64,000 nucleotides of DNA from Streptomyces sp. B21-083 (GCF_036898825.1 NZ_JARUND010000002.1:2542001-2606000); one strand, 5' to 3'. Positions 1 to 8,999 are shown, counted from the first letter of the stretch. The notes: generated from the letters alone by a model not told the origin. Numbers and translations: made by a program.

Positions 1-2
1 GC

Positions 3-737
3 GAGTTCGAAAAGTGGCGTACGACGGTCCGTAGCTCGGTCCGCGCCCGGTCGGCGCCGGTGACGTACGGGCTGATCGCCGTCTGCTGTCTGCTCTTCGT
101 CATCGGCCCCGCCTCGGGCCTCAACCCGGGCTACGGCACCGGGGACGCCCTGCTGGCCGCCCAGCGGGCCTACTTCCGCCGCTGGGGCGTGGTCCCCGCC
201 GACCTCTTCACCGGCGCCCCGCGAGCCACCCTCACCCCCGCCACGGCACTGTTCGTGCACGGCAGCTGGGTCCACCTGCTGGGCAACATGCTCTTCCTCT
301 ACGTCTTCGGCGCGATGACCGAGGAACGTCTCGGCCATCTGGAGTTCGCCCTCTTCTACGTGGGCTGCGGCTATCTCGCCCTGCTGGGGTACGCCGCCGC
401 CAACGCCGGCTCGCAGCAGACGCTGGTGGGGGCGTCCGGCGCGATCTCGGCGATCCTGGGCGCGTTCCTCTACCTGTTCCCCGGCGCCCGCGTCACGAGC
501 CTCCTGCCCTTCCTCTTCTTCCTCCCGCTGCGCTTCCCGGCCTGGCTGACCCTGCCGTTCTGGGCGACCCTCCAGTGGATGGCGGCGGGCCGGGCGTCGT
601 CCGGGCCCGGGGTGGCGTACCTGGCGCACGTGGTGGGGTTCGGGCTGGGCTTCGCCTACGCGTGGGTGCGATATCGCCGTACGACTAGAGTGAGGCCCGC
701 CCCAGCGACGGCCACCGAGGGAGAGAACCAGCCGTGA
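3..737 (+). CDS. Rhomboid family intramembrane serine protease (5' end outside window)
   Basis: Membrane-embedded serine protease that cleaves substrates within or near membrane segments. The frame is open from base 3, and the residues before the first internal GTG (position 60) already read as coding sequence, so the true start lies upstream. Counting from that GTG, the product shows an HxxxN motif (H72, N76), the catalytic GASG serine (S126) and the second catalytic residue H190 in a late helix (LAHVVGF). About six hydrophobic helices are visible. Its stop overlaps the next start (GTGA, 734-737), so the two genes are probably translationally coupled. The substrate is unknown. Confidence 0.9.
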   Translation, partial: EFEKWRTTVRSSVRARSAPVTYGLIAVCCLLFVIGPASGLNPGYGTGDALLAAQRAYFRRWGVVPADLFTGAPRATLTPATALFVHGSWVHLLGNMLFLYVFGAMTEERLGHLEFALFYVGCGYLALLGYAAANAGSQQTLVGASGAISAILGAFLYLFPGARVTSLLPFLFFLPLRFPAWLTLPFWATLQWMAAGRASSGPGVAYLAHVVGFGLGFAYAWVRYRRTTRVRPAPATATEGENQP

Positions 738-1015
738 TCACCGCGATCGTGCTCATCAAGACCAGCGTGGACCGGATCCCCGAGATCGCGGAGTCGATCG
801 CCGCACTGGACAGCGTGAGCGAGGTCTTCTCGGTCACCGGCACGTACGACCTCATCGCGATGGTCCGCGTCAAGGCCCACGAGGACCTGGCGGAGATCAT
901 CCCCGGCAGCATCAGCAAGATCCCGGGCGTGGAGGGAACGGACACCCACGTGGCGTTCCGGACGTACTCCCAGCACGACCTGGAGGCGGCGTTCGCCATC
1001 GGACTCGATTCCTGA
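734..1015 (+). CDS. Lrp/AsnC-type ligand-binding (RAM) domain protein
   Basis: A 93-residue protein equal to the C-terminal effector-binding/oligomerisation half of Lrp/AsnC regulators, without the helix-turn-helix. The pattern of an MITAIVLIKT strand, a helix and then TGTYDLIAMVRV is typical of the ferredoxin-like RAM fold. Such stand-alone domains probably bind amino acids and may assemble with full-length Lrp proteins. It starts with GTG inside the stop of the rhomboid gene (4-base overlap). Its ligand cannot be read from sequence. Confidence 0.85.
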   Translation: MITAIVLIKTSVDRIPEIAESIAALDSVSEVFSVTGTYDLIAMVRVKAHEDLAEIIPGSISKIPGVEGTDTHVAFRTYSQHDLEAAFAIGLDS

Positions 1016-1022
1016 GGTCCGT

Positions 1023-1056
1023 CGGCGGGTGCGGGTTGCCTGTGGCTCGTCGCACA
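1023..1056. repeat. Dispersed repeat A, degenerate copy 1
   Basis: Diverged partial copy of the GCGGGTGCGGG...GTGGCTTGTCGCGCAG repeat seen seven more times in the window. It lacks the conserved GTTCCCCGCGCCCC tail and is followed at once by repeat B. Confidence 0.6.
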
Positions 1057-1065
1057 GAGCACTAT

Positions 1066-1140
1066 TCAGCCCGTCCGGCGCTTGAGGACGAGGCCGTGCA
1101 GGCCGATGATCGGGGGTCTGGGGGCGGCAGCCCCCAGGGA
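1066..1140 (+). repeat. Dispersed repeat B, copy 1
   Basis: Starts CAGCCCGTCCGGCG, continues TTGAGGACGAGGCC and ends in a hairpin-forming GGGGGC/GCCCCC block. Related copies lie at 27742-27825 (inverted), 49617-49692 and 60058-60092 (truncated, inverted). It sits in the intergenic space between two convergent genes. Confidence 0.75.
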
Positions 1141-1167
1141 TGGGACGGGTGAGGGCGGCGGGGGCGG

Positions 1168-2529
1168 TCACACCGCCGGGACGCAGCGGCCGTCCTCCGT
1201 CCGGTACTGCCACCGGGCCCCGTCCCGCACAAGCTCCTTCACCGCGCCCACGAACCGCTCCACATGCTCGTCCGGCGTCCCCGCCCCGAAGCTCACCCGG
1301 ATCGCGTTGAGCGACTTCTCACCGGGAGCGGCCTCGGGGGCGCCGCACTCCCCCTGCGTCTGCGGGTCACTGCCCAGCAGCGTCCGCACCAGCGGATGCG
1401 CGCAGAACAGCCCGTCCCGGACCCCGATCCCGTACTCCGCGGAGAGCGCCGCGGCGAAGTGCGAGCTGTTCCAGCCCTCGACGACGAACGAGATGACGCC
1501 CACGCGCGGGGCGTCGTCGCCGAAGAGCGAGAGAACCCTGACCTCGGGCACCTCGGCCAGTCCCGCCCGCACGGTGTCGATCAGCCGCTGCTCCCGGGCC
1601 ACCAGCGACTCGAAGCCGGCCTCCGTGAGGGCCTTGCAGGCGGCGGCGATCGAGTAGGCGCCGATGACGTTCGGCGAGCCGGCCTCGTGCCGGGCGGCGG
1701 TGTCGTGCCACTCCACGTCCACTCCCCCGTCCGTGCGCCGCGTGACCTTGCGGCTGGCGCCGCCACCGGCGAGGTACGGGTCGGCCTCGCGCAGCCAGTC
1801 GGCGCGGCCGGCCAGGACACCGGAGCCGAAGGGCGCGTACAGCTTGTGACCGGAGAAGGCGACCCAGTCGACGTCGAGGTCCTGGACGGAGACCGGGTGG
1901 TGCGGGGCGAGCTGGGCGGCGTCCAGGACGATCCGGGCGCCGTGGGCATGGGCGACGCCGGCCAGCTCCCGTACGGGCCACAGCTCGCCGGTGACGTTCG
2001 AGGCGCCGGTGACGCAGACGAGGGCCGGGCCCTCGGGGTCTCGGGCGGCGAGGGCCTCCCGCAGGGTGGTGACGGCCTGCCCGGGGGTGCGCGGGGCGTT
2101 GAGGTAGGTGACCTGGGCGTCCCGCCAGGGCAGCAGCGAGGCGTGATGCTCGGTCTCGAAGACGAAGACCTGGCAGCCGTCGGGGAGGGCGGCGGCGAGC
2201 AGGTTCAGGGAGTCGGTGGTGGACCGGGTGAAGATCAGCTGGTCGTCGGCGCGGCAGTCCAGGAACTCCCTGACCGTCCTGCGGGCGTTCTCGAAGAGGT
2301 CCGTCGACAGCTGGGAGAGGTAGCCGGCACCCCGGTGCACGCTGCCGTAGTAGGGCGCGTACGCGGCCACGTCGTCCCAGACCCGCTGGAGCGCGGGGGC
2401 GCTGGCGGCGTAGTCGAGCGCGGCGTAGGTGACTTCGCCGCCGGTGACGAGCGGGACGGTGACATCGCGGCCCAGAACGGACAGGGGGGCACAAACGACC
2501 TGGTCGGCGGCAACGGTGGAGACAGACAT
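1168..2529 (-). CDS. Class V aminotransferase, cysteine desulfurase-like
   Basis: PLP-dependent fold-type I enzyme of 453 residues. Visible signatures are the PLP lysine context FSGHKLYAPFGSG, an aspartate in VLDAAQLAPH, and a late cysteine in DGLFCAHP at the place where SufS-type desulfurases carry their catalytic cysteine. The start is ATG 2529, preceded by GGGAG at six bases. A TTG start at 2550 would place that ribosome site inside the gene. The SAM-IV riboswitch upstream ties it to sulfur-amino-acid metabolism. The exact reaction (cysteine or selenocysteine desulfuration, or another lyase activity) is inferred. Confidence 0.85.
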   Translation of the reverse strand: MSVSTVAADQVVCAPLSVLGRDVTVPLVTGGEVTYAALDYAASAPALQRVWDDVAAYAPYYGSVHRGAGYLSQLSTDLFENARRTVREFLDCRADDQLIFTRSTTDSLNLLAAALPDGCQVFVFETEHHASLLPWRDAQVTYLNAPRTPGQAVTTLREALAARDPEGPALVCVTGASNVTGELWPVRELAGVAHAHGARIVLDAAQLAPHHPVSVQDLDVDWVAFSGHKLYAPFGSGVLAGRADWLREADPYLAGGGASRKVTRRTDGGVDVEWHDTAARHEAGSPNVIGAYSIAAACKALTEAGFESLVAREQRLIDTVRAGLAEVPEVRVLSLFGDDAPRVGVISFVVEGWNSSHFAAALSAEYGIGVRDGLFCAHPLVRTLLGSDPQTQGECGAPEAAPGEKSLNAIRVSFGAGTPDEHVERFVGAVKELVRDGARWQYRTEDGRCVPAV

Positions 2530-2690
2530 GGCGAACTCCCGTGAGGACAAGAGGAATCGCTGTGCGAGCGGACATGGCTCAGCACAGGAAAAGGAAGGAA
2601 GGGGTGCGCGGAGGCGGGGCTCGGCAGCCCTATCGCATTCGCTTGCTCACGGAAGACTCCCTCGAACGACCAGGACCCCTGGTGTCGAGA

Positions 2691-2812
2691 GGGGCCCGCG
2701 CTTGCCGTAAGCCTTGCTGCCTACGGCCTGGTCTTCATCCCGGGGCACCCCGCCACGGACGGAGGGTTGCCGGACAGTCGGCCGGGGCCTCATGACTGTC
2801 ACTCATGACCTG
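2691..2812 (-). promoter_or_regulatory. SAM-IV riboswitch
   Basis: Read on the minus strand, the RNA begins GGTCATGAGTGACAGTCATG, has the SAM-I/IV core CCGGCAACCCTCC followed by GGCGGGGTGCCCCGGG, and ends with the SAM-IV-specific distal part CGGCAAGCGCGGGCC. This order and spacing match the actinobacterial SAM-IV class as I know it. It lies about 160 bases upstream of the class V aminotransferase start. A hairpin ACCAGG-GGT-CCTGGT follows it (about 2670-2684) and may be part of the expression platform. SAM binding would be expected to lower expression. Confidence 0.88.
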
Positions 2813-2899
2813 GTACAGAACGTAACGGAGGTGATCGGCGTCCCGCAACCCGTGTCCGGATCGCGGGACGCTCCTCACCAGGGAACCGCTGTGCGACGG

Positions 2900-3964
2900 C
2901 TACGCGTTGCTGGCCGCCGACCACCGCTCCAGTGTCTTCTTCGCCGCCCCCGAGTCGATGGCCTGAGCGGCCTTCGCCATCCCGGCGCCGATCTGCTCGG
3001 CCAGGGAGCCCGGACCCGGGTCCAGCGCCACCAGCGCCGCCGCCGAGTTGAGCAGCACGGCATCCCGTACGGGCCCGGTCTCGCCGTCGAGGAGCCGCCG
3101 GGCGACCGCCGCGTTGTACGAGGCGTCACCGCCGCGCAGGGCCTCCACCGGGACCAGTTCGATGCCGACGTCGCGTGGGTCGAAGGTCTCCTCCGTCACC
3201 TTGCCGTCCCGGACGACCCATACGTGGGACGTGGCGGTGATCGTCAGCTCGTCGAGGCCGTCGTCGCCCCGGAACACCAGGGACGAGTTGCCGCGCTCGG
3301 CGAAGACTCCGGCGACGATGGGTGCCATCCGGGGGTCGGCGACCCCGACCGCCTGCGCCCTGACCTTGGCCGGGTTGGTCAGCGGACCCAGGATGTTGAA
3401 GACGGTCCGGATGCCCAACTGGCCGCGCGCGGCACCGACATGACGCATCGCCGGATGGAACTTGGCCGCGAAGCAGAAGGTGATCCCGGCCTCCTCGGCG
3501 ACCTCGGCCACCCGCTTCGGCGTCAGCTCCAGGTTGACCCCGAGCTGTCCCAGCACGTCTGACGCGCCGGAGGCCGAGGAGGCCGCCCGGTTGCCGTGTT
3601 TGACGACCTTGGCGCCCGTACCGGCGATGACGATCGCCGACATGGTGGAGATGTTGACCGTGTTGGCACCGTCGCCGCCGGTGCCGACGATGTCGACGGT
3701 CGGCCCCGGCACCTCGATGACGTTGGCATGCTCGTACATCGCCTCGACGAACCCGGCGATCTCCTGGACGGTCTCGCCCTTGGCCCGCAACGCCACCACG
3801 AACCCGGCGATCTGGGCGTCGGTCGCCTCGCCGCGCATGATCAGGTTCATCGCCCAGGCGGTGTCGGCGGCGGTCAGGTCATGGCCGTCGAGCAGGCCGT
3901 TCAGCACGCGGGGCCAGGAACGGGCCGCCGCGGTGTCGCCTCCGGCGGGGTTCACAGCGCTCAT
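2900..3964 (-). CDS. trpD: Anthranilate phosphoribosyltransferase
   Basis: Transfers phosphoribose from PRPP to anthranilate, the second step of tryptophan synthesis. The 354-residue product has the glycine-rich PRPP loop [35 protein letters not shown] and the [14 protein letters not shown] region typical of TrpD. The start is ATG 3964, with AGGAG six bases upstream. An upstream extension to 4024 lacks support. It lies downstream of qcrB on the same strand but is separated from it by a strong hairpin, so it is probably transcribed mostly from its own promoter. No other trp gene is nearby. Confidence 0.96.
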   Translation of the reverse strand: MSAVNPAGGDTAAARSWPRVLNGLLDGHDLTAADTAWAMNLIMRGEATDAQIAGFVVALRAKGETVQEIAGFVEAMYEHANVIEVPGPTVDIVGTGGDGANTVNISTMSAIVIAGTGAKVVKHGNRAASSASGASDVLGQLGVNLELTPKRVAEVAEEAGITFCFAAKFHPAMRHVGAARGQLGIRTVFNILGPLTNPAKVRAQAVGVADPRMAPIVAGVFAERGNSSLVFRGDDGLDELTITATSHVWVVRDGKVTEETFDPRDVGIELVPVEALRGGDASYNAAVARRLLDGETGPVRDAVLLNSAAALVALDPGPGSLAEQIGAGMAKAAQAIDSGAAKKTLERWSAASNA

Positions 3965-4048
3965 CTGCCGCTCCTGGGTCAGTCCGGCGGAACTCCGCGG
4001 GACTCCTGGTGGGAATGGGGACACCCTATCCAGCCCGGCGACACGGCG

Positions 4049-4081
4049 AAGGGCCCCGTCCGAGGTACGGACGGGGCCCTT
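4049..4081 (-). terminator. Hairpin terminator after qcrB
   Basis: Perfect 14-bp inverted repeat (AAGGGCCCCGTCCG / CGGACGGGGCCCTT) with a 5-base loop between the qcrB stop and trpD. There is no clear U-tract on the minus strand, as is common in Streptomyces. Confidence 0.8.
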
Positions 4082-4107
4082 GTGCCGTGTGTGGCGAAGC
4101 GAGGTGA

Positions 4108-5751
4108 TCAGTGGTGGCCGTGGCCGCTCGTGATCTCCTTGTACTCCTCGGCGGTGGGCTTGGCGATCTGGTTGTCCTCGCCGTAGTAGGACTTGCTGAG
4201 CTTGACGCGCAGCTTCTCCACGCCCTTCACCTTGCGCTCCACGCCGTTCTCGTCGACCGTCGCGCCGATCATGGCCGGCTCGTACTGCTCGTGCGCGGTG
4301 AGCGTGTGCAGAGCCTCCTGGCTGAGCGGCTCGTGCACCTCGATGAACTCACCGTGCGGCAGGCGCTTGATGATGCCCGACTCGCGGCCGTGCAGCACCT
4401 TGTCCTTGTCGCGGCGCTGGAGGCCGAGGCAGATCCGCTTGGTGACGATGAACGCGATGACCGGTCCGACGAAGAACGCGACCCGGACGAACCAGGTGAT
4501 GGCGTTGATCGACAGGTGGAAGTGGGTGGCCCAGAGGTCGTTCCCACCACCGATCAGCAGCACCATGTACCAGGTGATCCACGCGACACCGAACGCCGTA
4601 CGCGTCGGCGCGTTGCGCGGGCGGTCCAGGATGTGGTGCTCGTTCTTGTCGCCGGTGACCCAGGACTCGATGAACGGGTAGACCGCGATCGCGACCAGGA
4701 CCAGCGGGAAGACGATCGTCAGCGGGATGAACACACCCGGGGCGAACGTGTGGCCCCAGACGTTGAACTCCCAGCCCGGCATGACACGGATCAGCCCCTC
4801 GGAGAAGCCCATGTACCAGTCGGGCTGGGCGCCGGTCGACACCTGGTCCGGCCGGTAGGGGCCCATGGCCCAGATCGGGTTGATCGAGGCGATGGCCGCG
4901 ATGACCGCGATGACACCGAAGACCAGGAAGAAGAAGCCTCCGGCCTTCGCCATGTAGACCGGCAGCAACGGCATACCGACGACGTTGTTGTTGGTCTTTC
5001 CGGGGCCCGCGAACTGCGTGTGCTTGTGGTAGAAGACCAGGATCAGGTGGGCCACCATCAGCCCGAGCATGATGCCCGGCAGCACCAGGATGTGGATCGA
5101 GTAGAAGCGGGCCACGAAGTCGCCGCCCGGGAACTCGCCGCCGAAGAGGAAGAACGACATGTACGTGCCCACGACCGGCACAGACAGGATCGCGCCCTCC
5201 ATGAAGCGCACACCGGTGCCGGAGAGCAGGTCGTCCGGGAGCGAGTAGCCGGTGAACCCGGTGAACATGCCCAGGACGAACAGCAGGAACCCGAAGAGCC
5301 AGTTGACCTCACGGGGCTTGCGGAACGCACCCGTGAAGAAGACGCGCATCATGTGCACGAACATGCCGGCGAGGAAGATCAGCGCCGCCCAGTGGTGGAT
5401 CTGCCGGATCAGCAGACCACCGCGCACATCGAACGAGATGTGCATGGTCGAGTTGAACGCCTCGGACATCAGCTGGCCCTGCAGCGGGATGTAGCTGCCG
5501 TGGTACTCCACCTCGTTCATCGACGGGTGGAAGAACAGCGTCAGATACACACCCGTGAGGATGATGATGATGAAGCTGTACATGCAGACTTCACCGAGCA
5601 TGAACGACCAGTGGTCGGGGAAGATCTTGCGCATGTTGGCCTTGGCCAGGGAGTAGATCCCCAGCCGGCCGTCGGCCCAGTCGGCGACGCGCTCACCGGC
5701 GGGTGCCTTCTCGCGCGACGAACGCGGGTCCGTGTTTGCCGTAGTACTCAT
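4108..5751 (-). CDS. qcrB: Cytochrome bc1 complex cytochrome b subunit
   Basis: Membrane subunit of the menaquinol:cytochrome c reductase, carrying two b hemes and the quinol sites. It has 547 residues and about eight or nine transmembrane helices. Paired histidines lie in [20 protein letters not shown] and later in [11 protein letters not shown] and MVAHL. The Qo-site motif is PDWY (the actinobacterial form of PEWY) in [13 protein letters not shown]. The C-terminal extension is long and soluble. The start codon overlaps the qcrA stop (ATGA, 5748-5751). Confidence 0.97.
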   Translation of the reverse strand: MSTTANTDPRSSREKAPAGERVADWADGRLGIYSLAKANMRKIFPDHWSFMLGEVCMYSFIIIILTGVYLTLFFHPSMNEVEYHGSYIPLQGQLMSEAFNSTMHISFDVRGGLLIRQIHHWAALIFLAGMFVHMMRVFFTGAFRKPREVNWLFGFLLFVLGMFTGFTGYSLPDDLLSGTGVRFMEGAILSVPVVGTYMSFFLFGGEFPGGDFVARFYSIHILVLPGIMLGLMVAHLILVFYHKHTQFAGPGKTNNNVVGMPLLPVYMAKAGGFFFLVFGVIAVIAAIASINPIWAMGPYRPDQVSTGAQPDWYMGFSEGLIRVMPGWEFNVWGHTFAPGVFIPLTIVFPLVLVAIAVYPFIESWVTGDKNEHHILDRPRNAPTRTAFGVAWITWYMVLLIGGGNDLWATHFHLSINAITWFVRVAFFVGPVIAFIVTKRICLGLQRRDKDKVLHGRESGIIKRLPHGEFIEVHEPLSQEALHTLTAHEQYEPAMIGATVDENGVERKVKGVEKLRVKLSKSYYGEDNQIAKPTAEEYKEITSGHGHH

Positions 5752-6806
5752 CCGCGCTCCCAGAAGGCAGGACCGACGGGCTCGGAGAAGTCGCCGAGCG
5801 CCTCAAGGTAGCCGTCGTCGTTCACGCCGATGCGCAGCTGCGGCAGAGCGTGACCGGCGGGGCCGAAGATCACCCGGGCGCCGTCGGAGAGGTCGAAGGT
5901 GGACTGGTGGCAGGGGCAGAGCACGTGGTGCGTCTGCTGCTCGTACAGGGAGATCGGGCAACCGACGTGGGTGCAGATCTTCGAGTACGCCACGATTCCC
6001 TCGTGGGACCACGCGAGCTCGCGCTTGTCCTTGATGTTGTCCGGCTGGATGCGGACGATCATCAGGGCGGCCTTGGCGATCTCGGTCTGGAACTCCTCGT
6101 CGTGCTCCTCCAGGCCCTCGGGCTTGGCGAAGGTGAGCGAACCGACCGCGACGTCCGAGGGCCGCAGCGGCTCGTTCGTGTTCATGTTGACGAGCAGCTT
6201 GCCCTTGGACCACAGGGTGTGGCGCAGCTTGGTCCCGGGCAGCGGGCCGAGGTCGCGCAGCAGCATGACGCCGGAGAGCGGGAACAGGGCCATCGCGCCG
6301 AACATCGTGTTGCGGACCAGCTTGCGCCGGCCGATCGCGGACTCCTTGGCGCCCTGCTTGAAGTCGGCCATGACCTGCGCCCTGACCTCGGGCGGTGCCG
6401 CGATCTCGTGACGCTCGGCGATGAGCTCCTCGTCGGACATCAGGGTGCGGGCCCAGTGGACCGCCCCCGCGCCGATCATGAAGAGCGCGATCCCGAGGGA
6501 CAGGCCCAGCGCGAAGTTCAGCGCGCTGAGGTGCCCGATCGGGAAGACGTAGATCGACTTGTCCGACGGGATCGCCACGTACGAGACGATGAAGGCGACG
6601 GTGGCCAGCATCGACAGCGTGAACAGGAAGGCGACCGCACGCTCGGACCGCTTGGCGGCCCGCTCGTCGATGTCCTGGACGCGGTGTTCGTGGGGCGGCA
6701 GCCCCGGGTCCGCGAACGGGTTCTTCTCGTCCGCGACGCCCACGGCACCGTGCTCGGTTTCCTGCACTGCGGGCAGGTTCTTCTCTGGAATGTCTTGGCT
6801 ACTCAT
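5748..6806 (-). CDS. qcrA: Cytochrome bc1 complex Rieske iron-sulfur subunit
   Basis: Carries the 2Fe-2S cluster that moves electrons from quinol to the c-type hemes. The 352 residues begin with a charged N-terminus and three predicted membrane helices (the actinobacterial arrangement), then a soluble Rieske domain. The ligand motifs are CTHVGC (C278, H280, with C283 in the disulfide) and CPCH (C297, C299, H300). The start is ATG 6806, overlapping the qcrC stop. A longer frame to 6842 would run into qcrC. Confidence 0.97.
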   Translation of the reverse strand: MSSQDIPEKNLPAVQETEHGAVGVADEKNPFADPGLPPHEHRVQDIDERAAKRSERAVAFLFTLSMLATVAFIVSYVAIPSDKSIYVFPIGHLSALNFALGLSLGIALFMIGAGAVHWARTLMSDEELIAERHEIAAPPEVRAQVMADFKQGAKESAIGRRKLVRNTMFGAMALFPLSGVMLLRDLGPLPGTKLRHTLWSKGKLLVNMNTNEPLRPSDVAVGSLTFAKPEGLEEHDEEFQTEIAKAALMIVRIQPDNIKDKRELAWSHEGIVAYSKICTHVGCPISLYEQQTHHVLCPCHQSTFDLSDGARVIFGPAGHALPQLRIGVNDDGYLEALGDFSEPVGPAFWERG

Positions 6807-7615
6807 GACTTCTTGGCCTTTGCGGTCCGAGCGGCGACCCAAACGGCGACCGCGATGAGCGCTCCGAGGCCGAAGATCCAGGCGAACAGACCTTCACTGA
6901 CCGGTCCGAGACCGCCCAGGCCGAGGCCGCCGGGCTCCACGGTGTCCTCGCCGTTGACCGCGTCGAGGTACGCGATGATGTCCTTCTTGTTCTTCTCCGA
7001 CAGCGTCGTGTCGGGGAAGGACGGCATGTTCTGCGGGCCGCTCTGCATGGCCTCGTAGATGTGCTTCGGGGCCACACCCTCAAGGTCCGGGGCGAACTTG
7101 CCGTGCGTGAGCGCACCGCCCTTGCCGGTGAAGTTGTGGCACTGGGCGCAGTTGGTGCGGAACAGCTCGCCACCCTTGGCGATGTCCGCCCCGTCGGGGC
7201 CGTACTGCTCCGCGGTCGGCACGGAGGGACCGCTGCCCAGCGACGCGATGTACGTCGCGAGCTGGTCGATCTGCGCCTGCGAGTAGATGTTCTTCTTCTT
7301 CGGGATCTGCGCGCCCTGCGAGGTCGCGGCCGGCATGCGGCCGGTCGCCACCTGGAAGTCGACCGCCGCGGCGCCGACACCCACCAGGCTCGGACCGTCG
7401 GAGGACCCCTGACCGCCGGTGCCGTGGCAGCTTGCGCAGCCCACGGAGTACAGCCTCTGTCCCTCGGTGATGGTGAGGGACTGGGCGGTCTCATCGGCCA
7501 CTGCCTTGCTCGTGGGTTCGAGCGTGCCGTACAGCCCCCCGACGGCCGCCAGCGCGATGAGTAGGACGACGACCGCCGCCAGCGGATGGCGTCGTCGTGC
7601 GGAGAGCTTTTTCAC
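6803..7615 (-). CDS. qcrC: Diheme cytochrome c subunit of the bc1 complex
   Basis: Passes electrons directly from the Rieske centre to the aa3 oxidase, replacing soluble cytochrome c in actinobacteria. It has 270 residues: an N-terminal signal/anchor helix (about 11-30), two CxxCH heme sites (C60-C63-H64 and C156-C159-H160) in tandem cytochrome c folds, and a C-terminal membrane helix (about 240-262). It is third in the ctaE-qcrC-qcrA-qcrB order, with its stop overlapping the qcrA start. Confidence 0.97.
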   Translation of the reverse strand: MKKLSARRRHPLAAVVVLLIALAAVGGLYGTLEPTSKAVADETAQSLTITEGQRLYSVGCASCHGTGGQGSSDGPSLVGVGAAAVDFQVATGRMPAATSQGAQIPKKKNIYSQAQIDQLATYIASLGSGPSVPTAEQYGPDGADIAKGGELFRTNCAQCHNFTGKGGALTHGKFAPDLEGVAPKHIYEAMQSGPQNMPSFPDTTLSEKNKKDIIAYLDAVNGEDTVEPGGLGLGGLGPVSEGLFAWIFGLGALIAVAVWVAARTAKAKKS

Positions 7616-7696
7616 GGATTACCCCGGTGTCAGGATCTTCAGCGTCGAGTCTGGGAGGTATCGGGCGGACCCGATGTGAGGATCGGGCGGGCCCGG

Positions 7697-8317
7697 CTAC
7701 TTGATCATGTAGATCGTGGCGAAGAGCCCGATCCAGACGACGTCGACGAAGTGCCAGTAGTAGGACACGACGATCGCGGCGGTCGCCTGTTCATGGGTGA
7801 ACCTTTTCGCCGCGTACGTCCTGCCGAGGACGAACAGGAAAGCGATGAGACCGCCCGTCACGTGCATACCGTGGAAGCCGGTGGTCAGATAGAACACCGA
7901 GCCGTACGGGTCGGAGGAGAGCGAGAGCCCGTCCTTCTTGACCAGCTCGGTGTACTCGAAGACCTGGCCGCCGATGAAGATCGCACCCATGACAAAGGTG
8001 ACGATGAACCACATCCGGAGCTTCTTCACGTCACCGCGCTCGGCGGCGAACACGCCGAGCTGGCAGGTGAGGGAGGAGAGCACCAGGATCGTGGTGTTCG
8101 CCGCGGAGAACGGGAAGTTCAGGCTTGACGCCATCTCCTTCCAGTGATCCGGACCGGTCACCGATCGCAGGGTGAAGTACATCGCGAAGAGGGCCGCGAA
8201 GAACATCAGCTCGGAACTCAGCCAGATGATGGTTCCGACGCTGGTGAGGTTCGGCCGGTTGACCGACGGGTGCGCGTGCCCGGTTTCTACTGTCGTTGCT
8301 GTCGCCACGACCGACAT
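7697..8317 (-). CDS. ctaE: Cytochrome c oxidase subunit III
   Basis: Membrane subunit of the aa3 terminal oxidase, with 206 residues and five helices. Family motifs seen are [26 protein letters not shown] and [12 protein letters not shown] near the end. It is the first gene of the ctaE-qcrCAB operon. No Shine-Dalgarno sequence precedes the ATG. Instead the start codon lies inside a perfect 21-base palindrome (8308-8328), so translation or transcription may be controlled there, or the mRNA may be leaderless. Confidence 0.96.
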   Translation of the reverse strand: MSVVATATTVETGHAHPSVNRPNLTSVGTIIWLSSELMFFAALFAMYFTLRSVTGPDHWKEMASSLNFPFSAANTTILVLSSLTCQLGVFAAERGDVKKLRMWFIVTFVMGAIFIGGQVFEYTELVKKDGLSLSSDPYGSVFYLTTGFHGMHVTGGLIAFLFVLGRTYAAKRFTHEQATAAIVVSYYWHFVDVVWIGLFATIYMIK

Positions 8318-8328
8318 TATGTCGGTCG
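8308..8328. promoter_or_regulatory. Palindrome over the ctaE start codon
   Basis: Perfect inverted repeat with 10-base arms (CGACCGACAT / ATGTCGGTCG) around a single central base. The ctaE ATG lies within it (complement of 8315-8317). It could be a protein operator at a promoter or leaderless start, or an mRNA hairpin hiding the start codon. Confidence 0.7.
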
Positions 8329-8422
8329 CTTATCCCGCCCTCACGCCGGGGGGTGCCGTTCGGGGTGTCTGTGGGGTGTGTCCAGCCCGTATGGCCCATC
8401 GGACAGCCGTTGAAGCGGTGTT

Positions 8423-8475
8423 CAGACGGAGGGTCCGAAGGAGTAGCATCCGGCCCAACGGACCCGGTCCGTCTG
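8423..8475 (+). promoter_or_regulatory. Interrupted inverted repeat and possible promoter of the receiver-like gene
   Basis: Left half CAGACGGA-g-GGTCCG and right half CGGACC-cgg-TCCGTCTG mirror each other around a 21-base centre. A possible sigma-HrdB-like promoter overlaps it: TTCAGA (8421-8426), 17 bases, TAGCAT (8444-8449). It ends 30 bases before the gene. Confidence 0.4.
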
Positions 8476-8505
8476 TCCGTACGACGCTGATGTCTCGGAG
8501 GAACA

Positions 8506-8907
8506 ATGCAGCCGACCGCCACGGTGCTGGTCTACAGCGACGACTCCAACACCCGCGAGCAGGTGCGGTTGGCGACGGGGCGGCGACCCGCTCCCGACGT
8601 TCCCCTGGTCGAGTTCCTCGAGTGCGCGACGCCCGCCGCCGTCCTGAAGGAGCTGGACAAGGGCGGGATCGACCTCTGTGTGCTGGACGGGGAGGCCGTG
8701 CCCATGGGGGGCATGGGGGTGTGCCGGCAGATCAAGGACGAGATCTTCGAGTGTCCGCCGGTGCTGTTGCTGATCGGGCGGCCGCAGGACGCGTGGCTGG
8801 CGACGTGGAGTCGGGCCGACGCGGCGGTCACCTTGCCGGTGGATCCGGTGGAGTTCGCGTCGGCGTTGGCTTCTTTGTTGCGGTCGAAGAGGGCATTGAG
8901 CGCCTAG
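8506..8907 (+). CDS. Atypical response-regulator receiver-like protein
   Basis: A 133-residue single-domain protein with a CheY-like outline. The acidic pair D12-D13 follows strand 1 and a candidate phosphoacceptor D61 sits in LCVLDGEAVPMGGMGVCRQIKDE. The conserved lysine of true receivers is missing: the position before the cis-proline is L110 (VTLPVDP), so normal phosphorylation switching is doubtful. GGAGG lies four bases before the ATG. It stands between the two oxidase operons on the opposite strand, and a link to respiration is only suggested by that position. Confidence 0.75.
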   Translation: MQPTATVLVYSDDSNTREQVRLATGRRPAPDVPLVEFLECATPAAVLKELDKGGIDLCVLDGEAVPMGGMGVCRQIKDEIFECPPVLLLIGRPQDAWLATWSRADAAVTLPVDPVEFASALASLLRSKRALSA

Positions 8908-8930
8908 CGGCGGCTGGGGTGCGGTTGTTC

Positions 8931-8979
8931 GGCGGGTGCGGGGCCGCTGTGGCTTGTCGCGCAGTTCCCCGCGCCCCTT
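8931..8979 (+). repeat. Dispersed repeat A, copy 2
   Basis: GGCGGGTGCGGG...GTGGCTTGTCGCGCAG then TTCCCCGCGCCCC. It occupies nearly all of the gap between two convergent genes. Confidence 0.85.
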
Positions 8980-8999
8980 AGGGGGACCCGCGGCCCTCG

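Noticed and set aside
1264..2544. Long plus-strand open frame opposite the class V aminotransferase
   Set aside because: It is a high-G+C shadow rich in Arg, Gly and Val, with no family motif. The minus-strand gene has clear PLP motifs.
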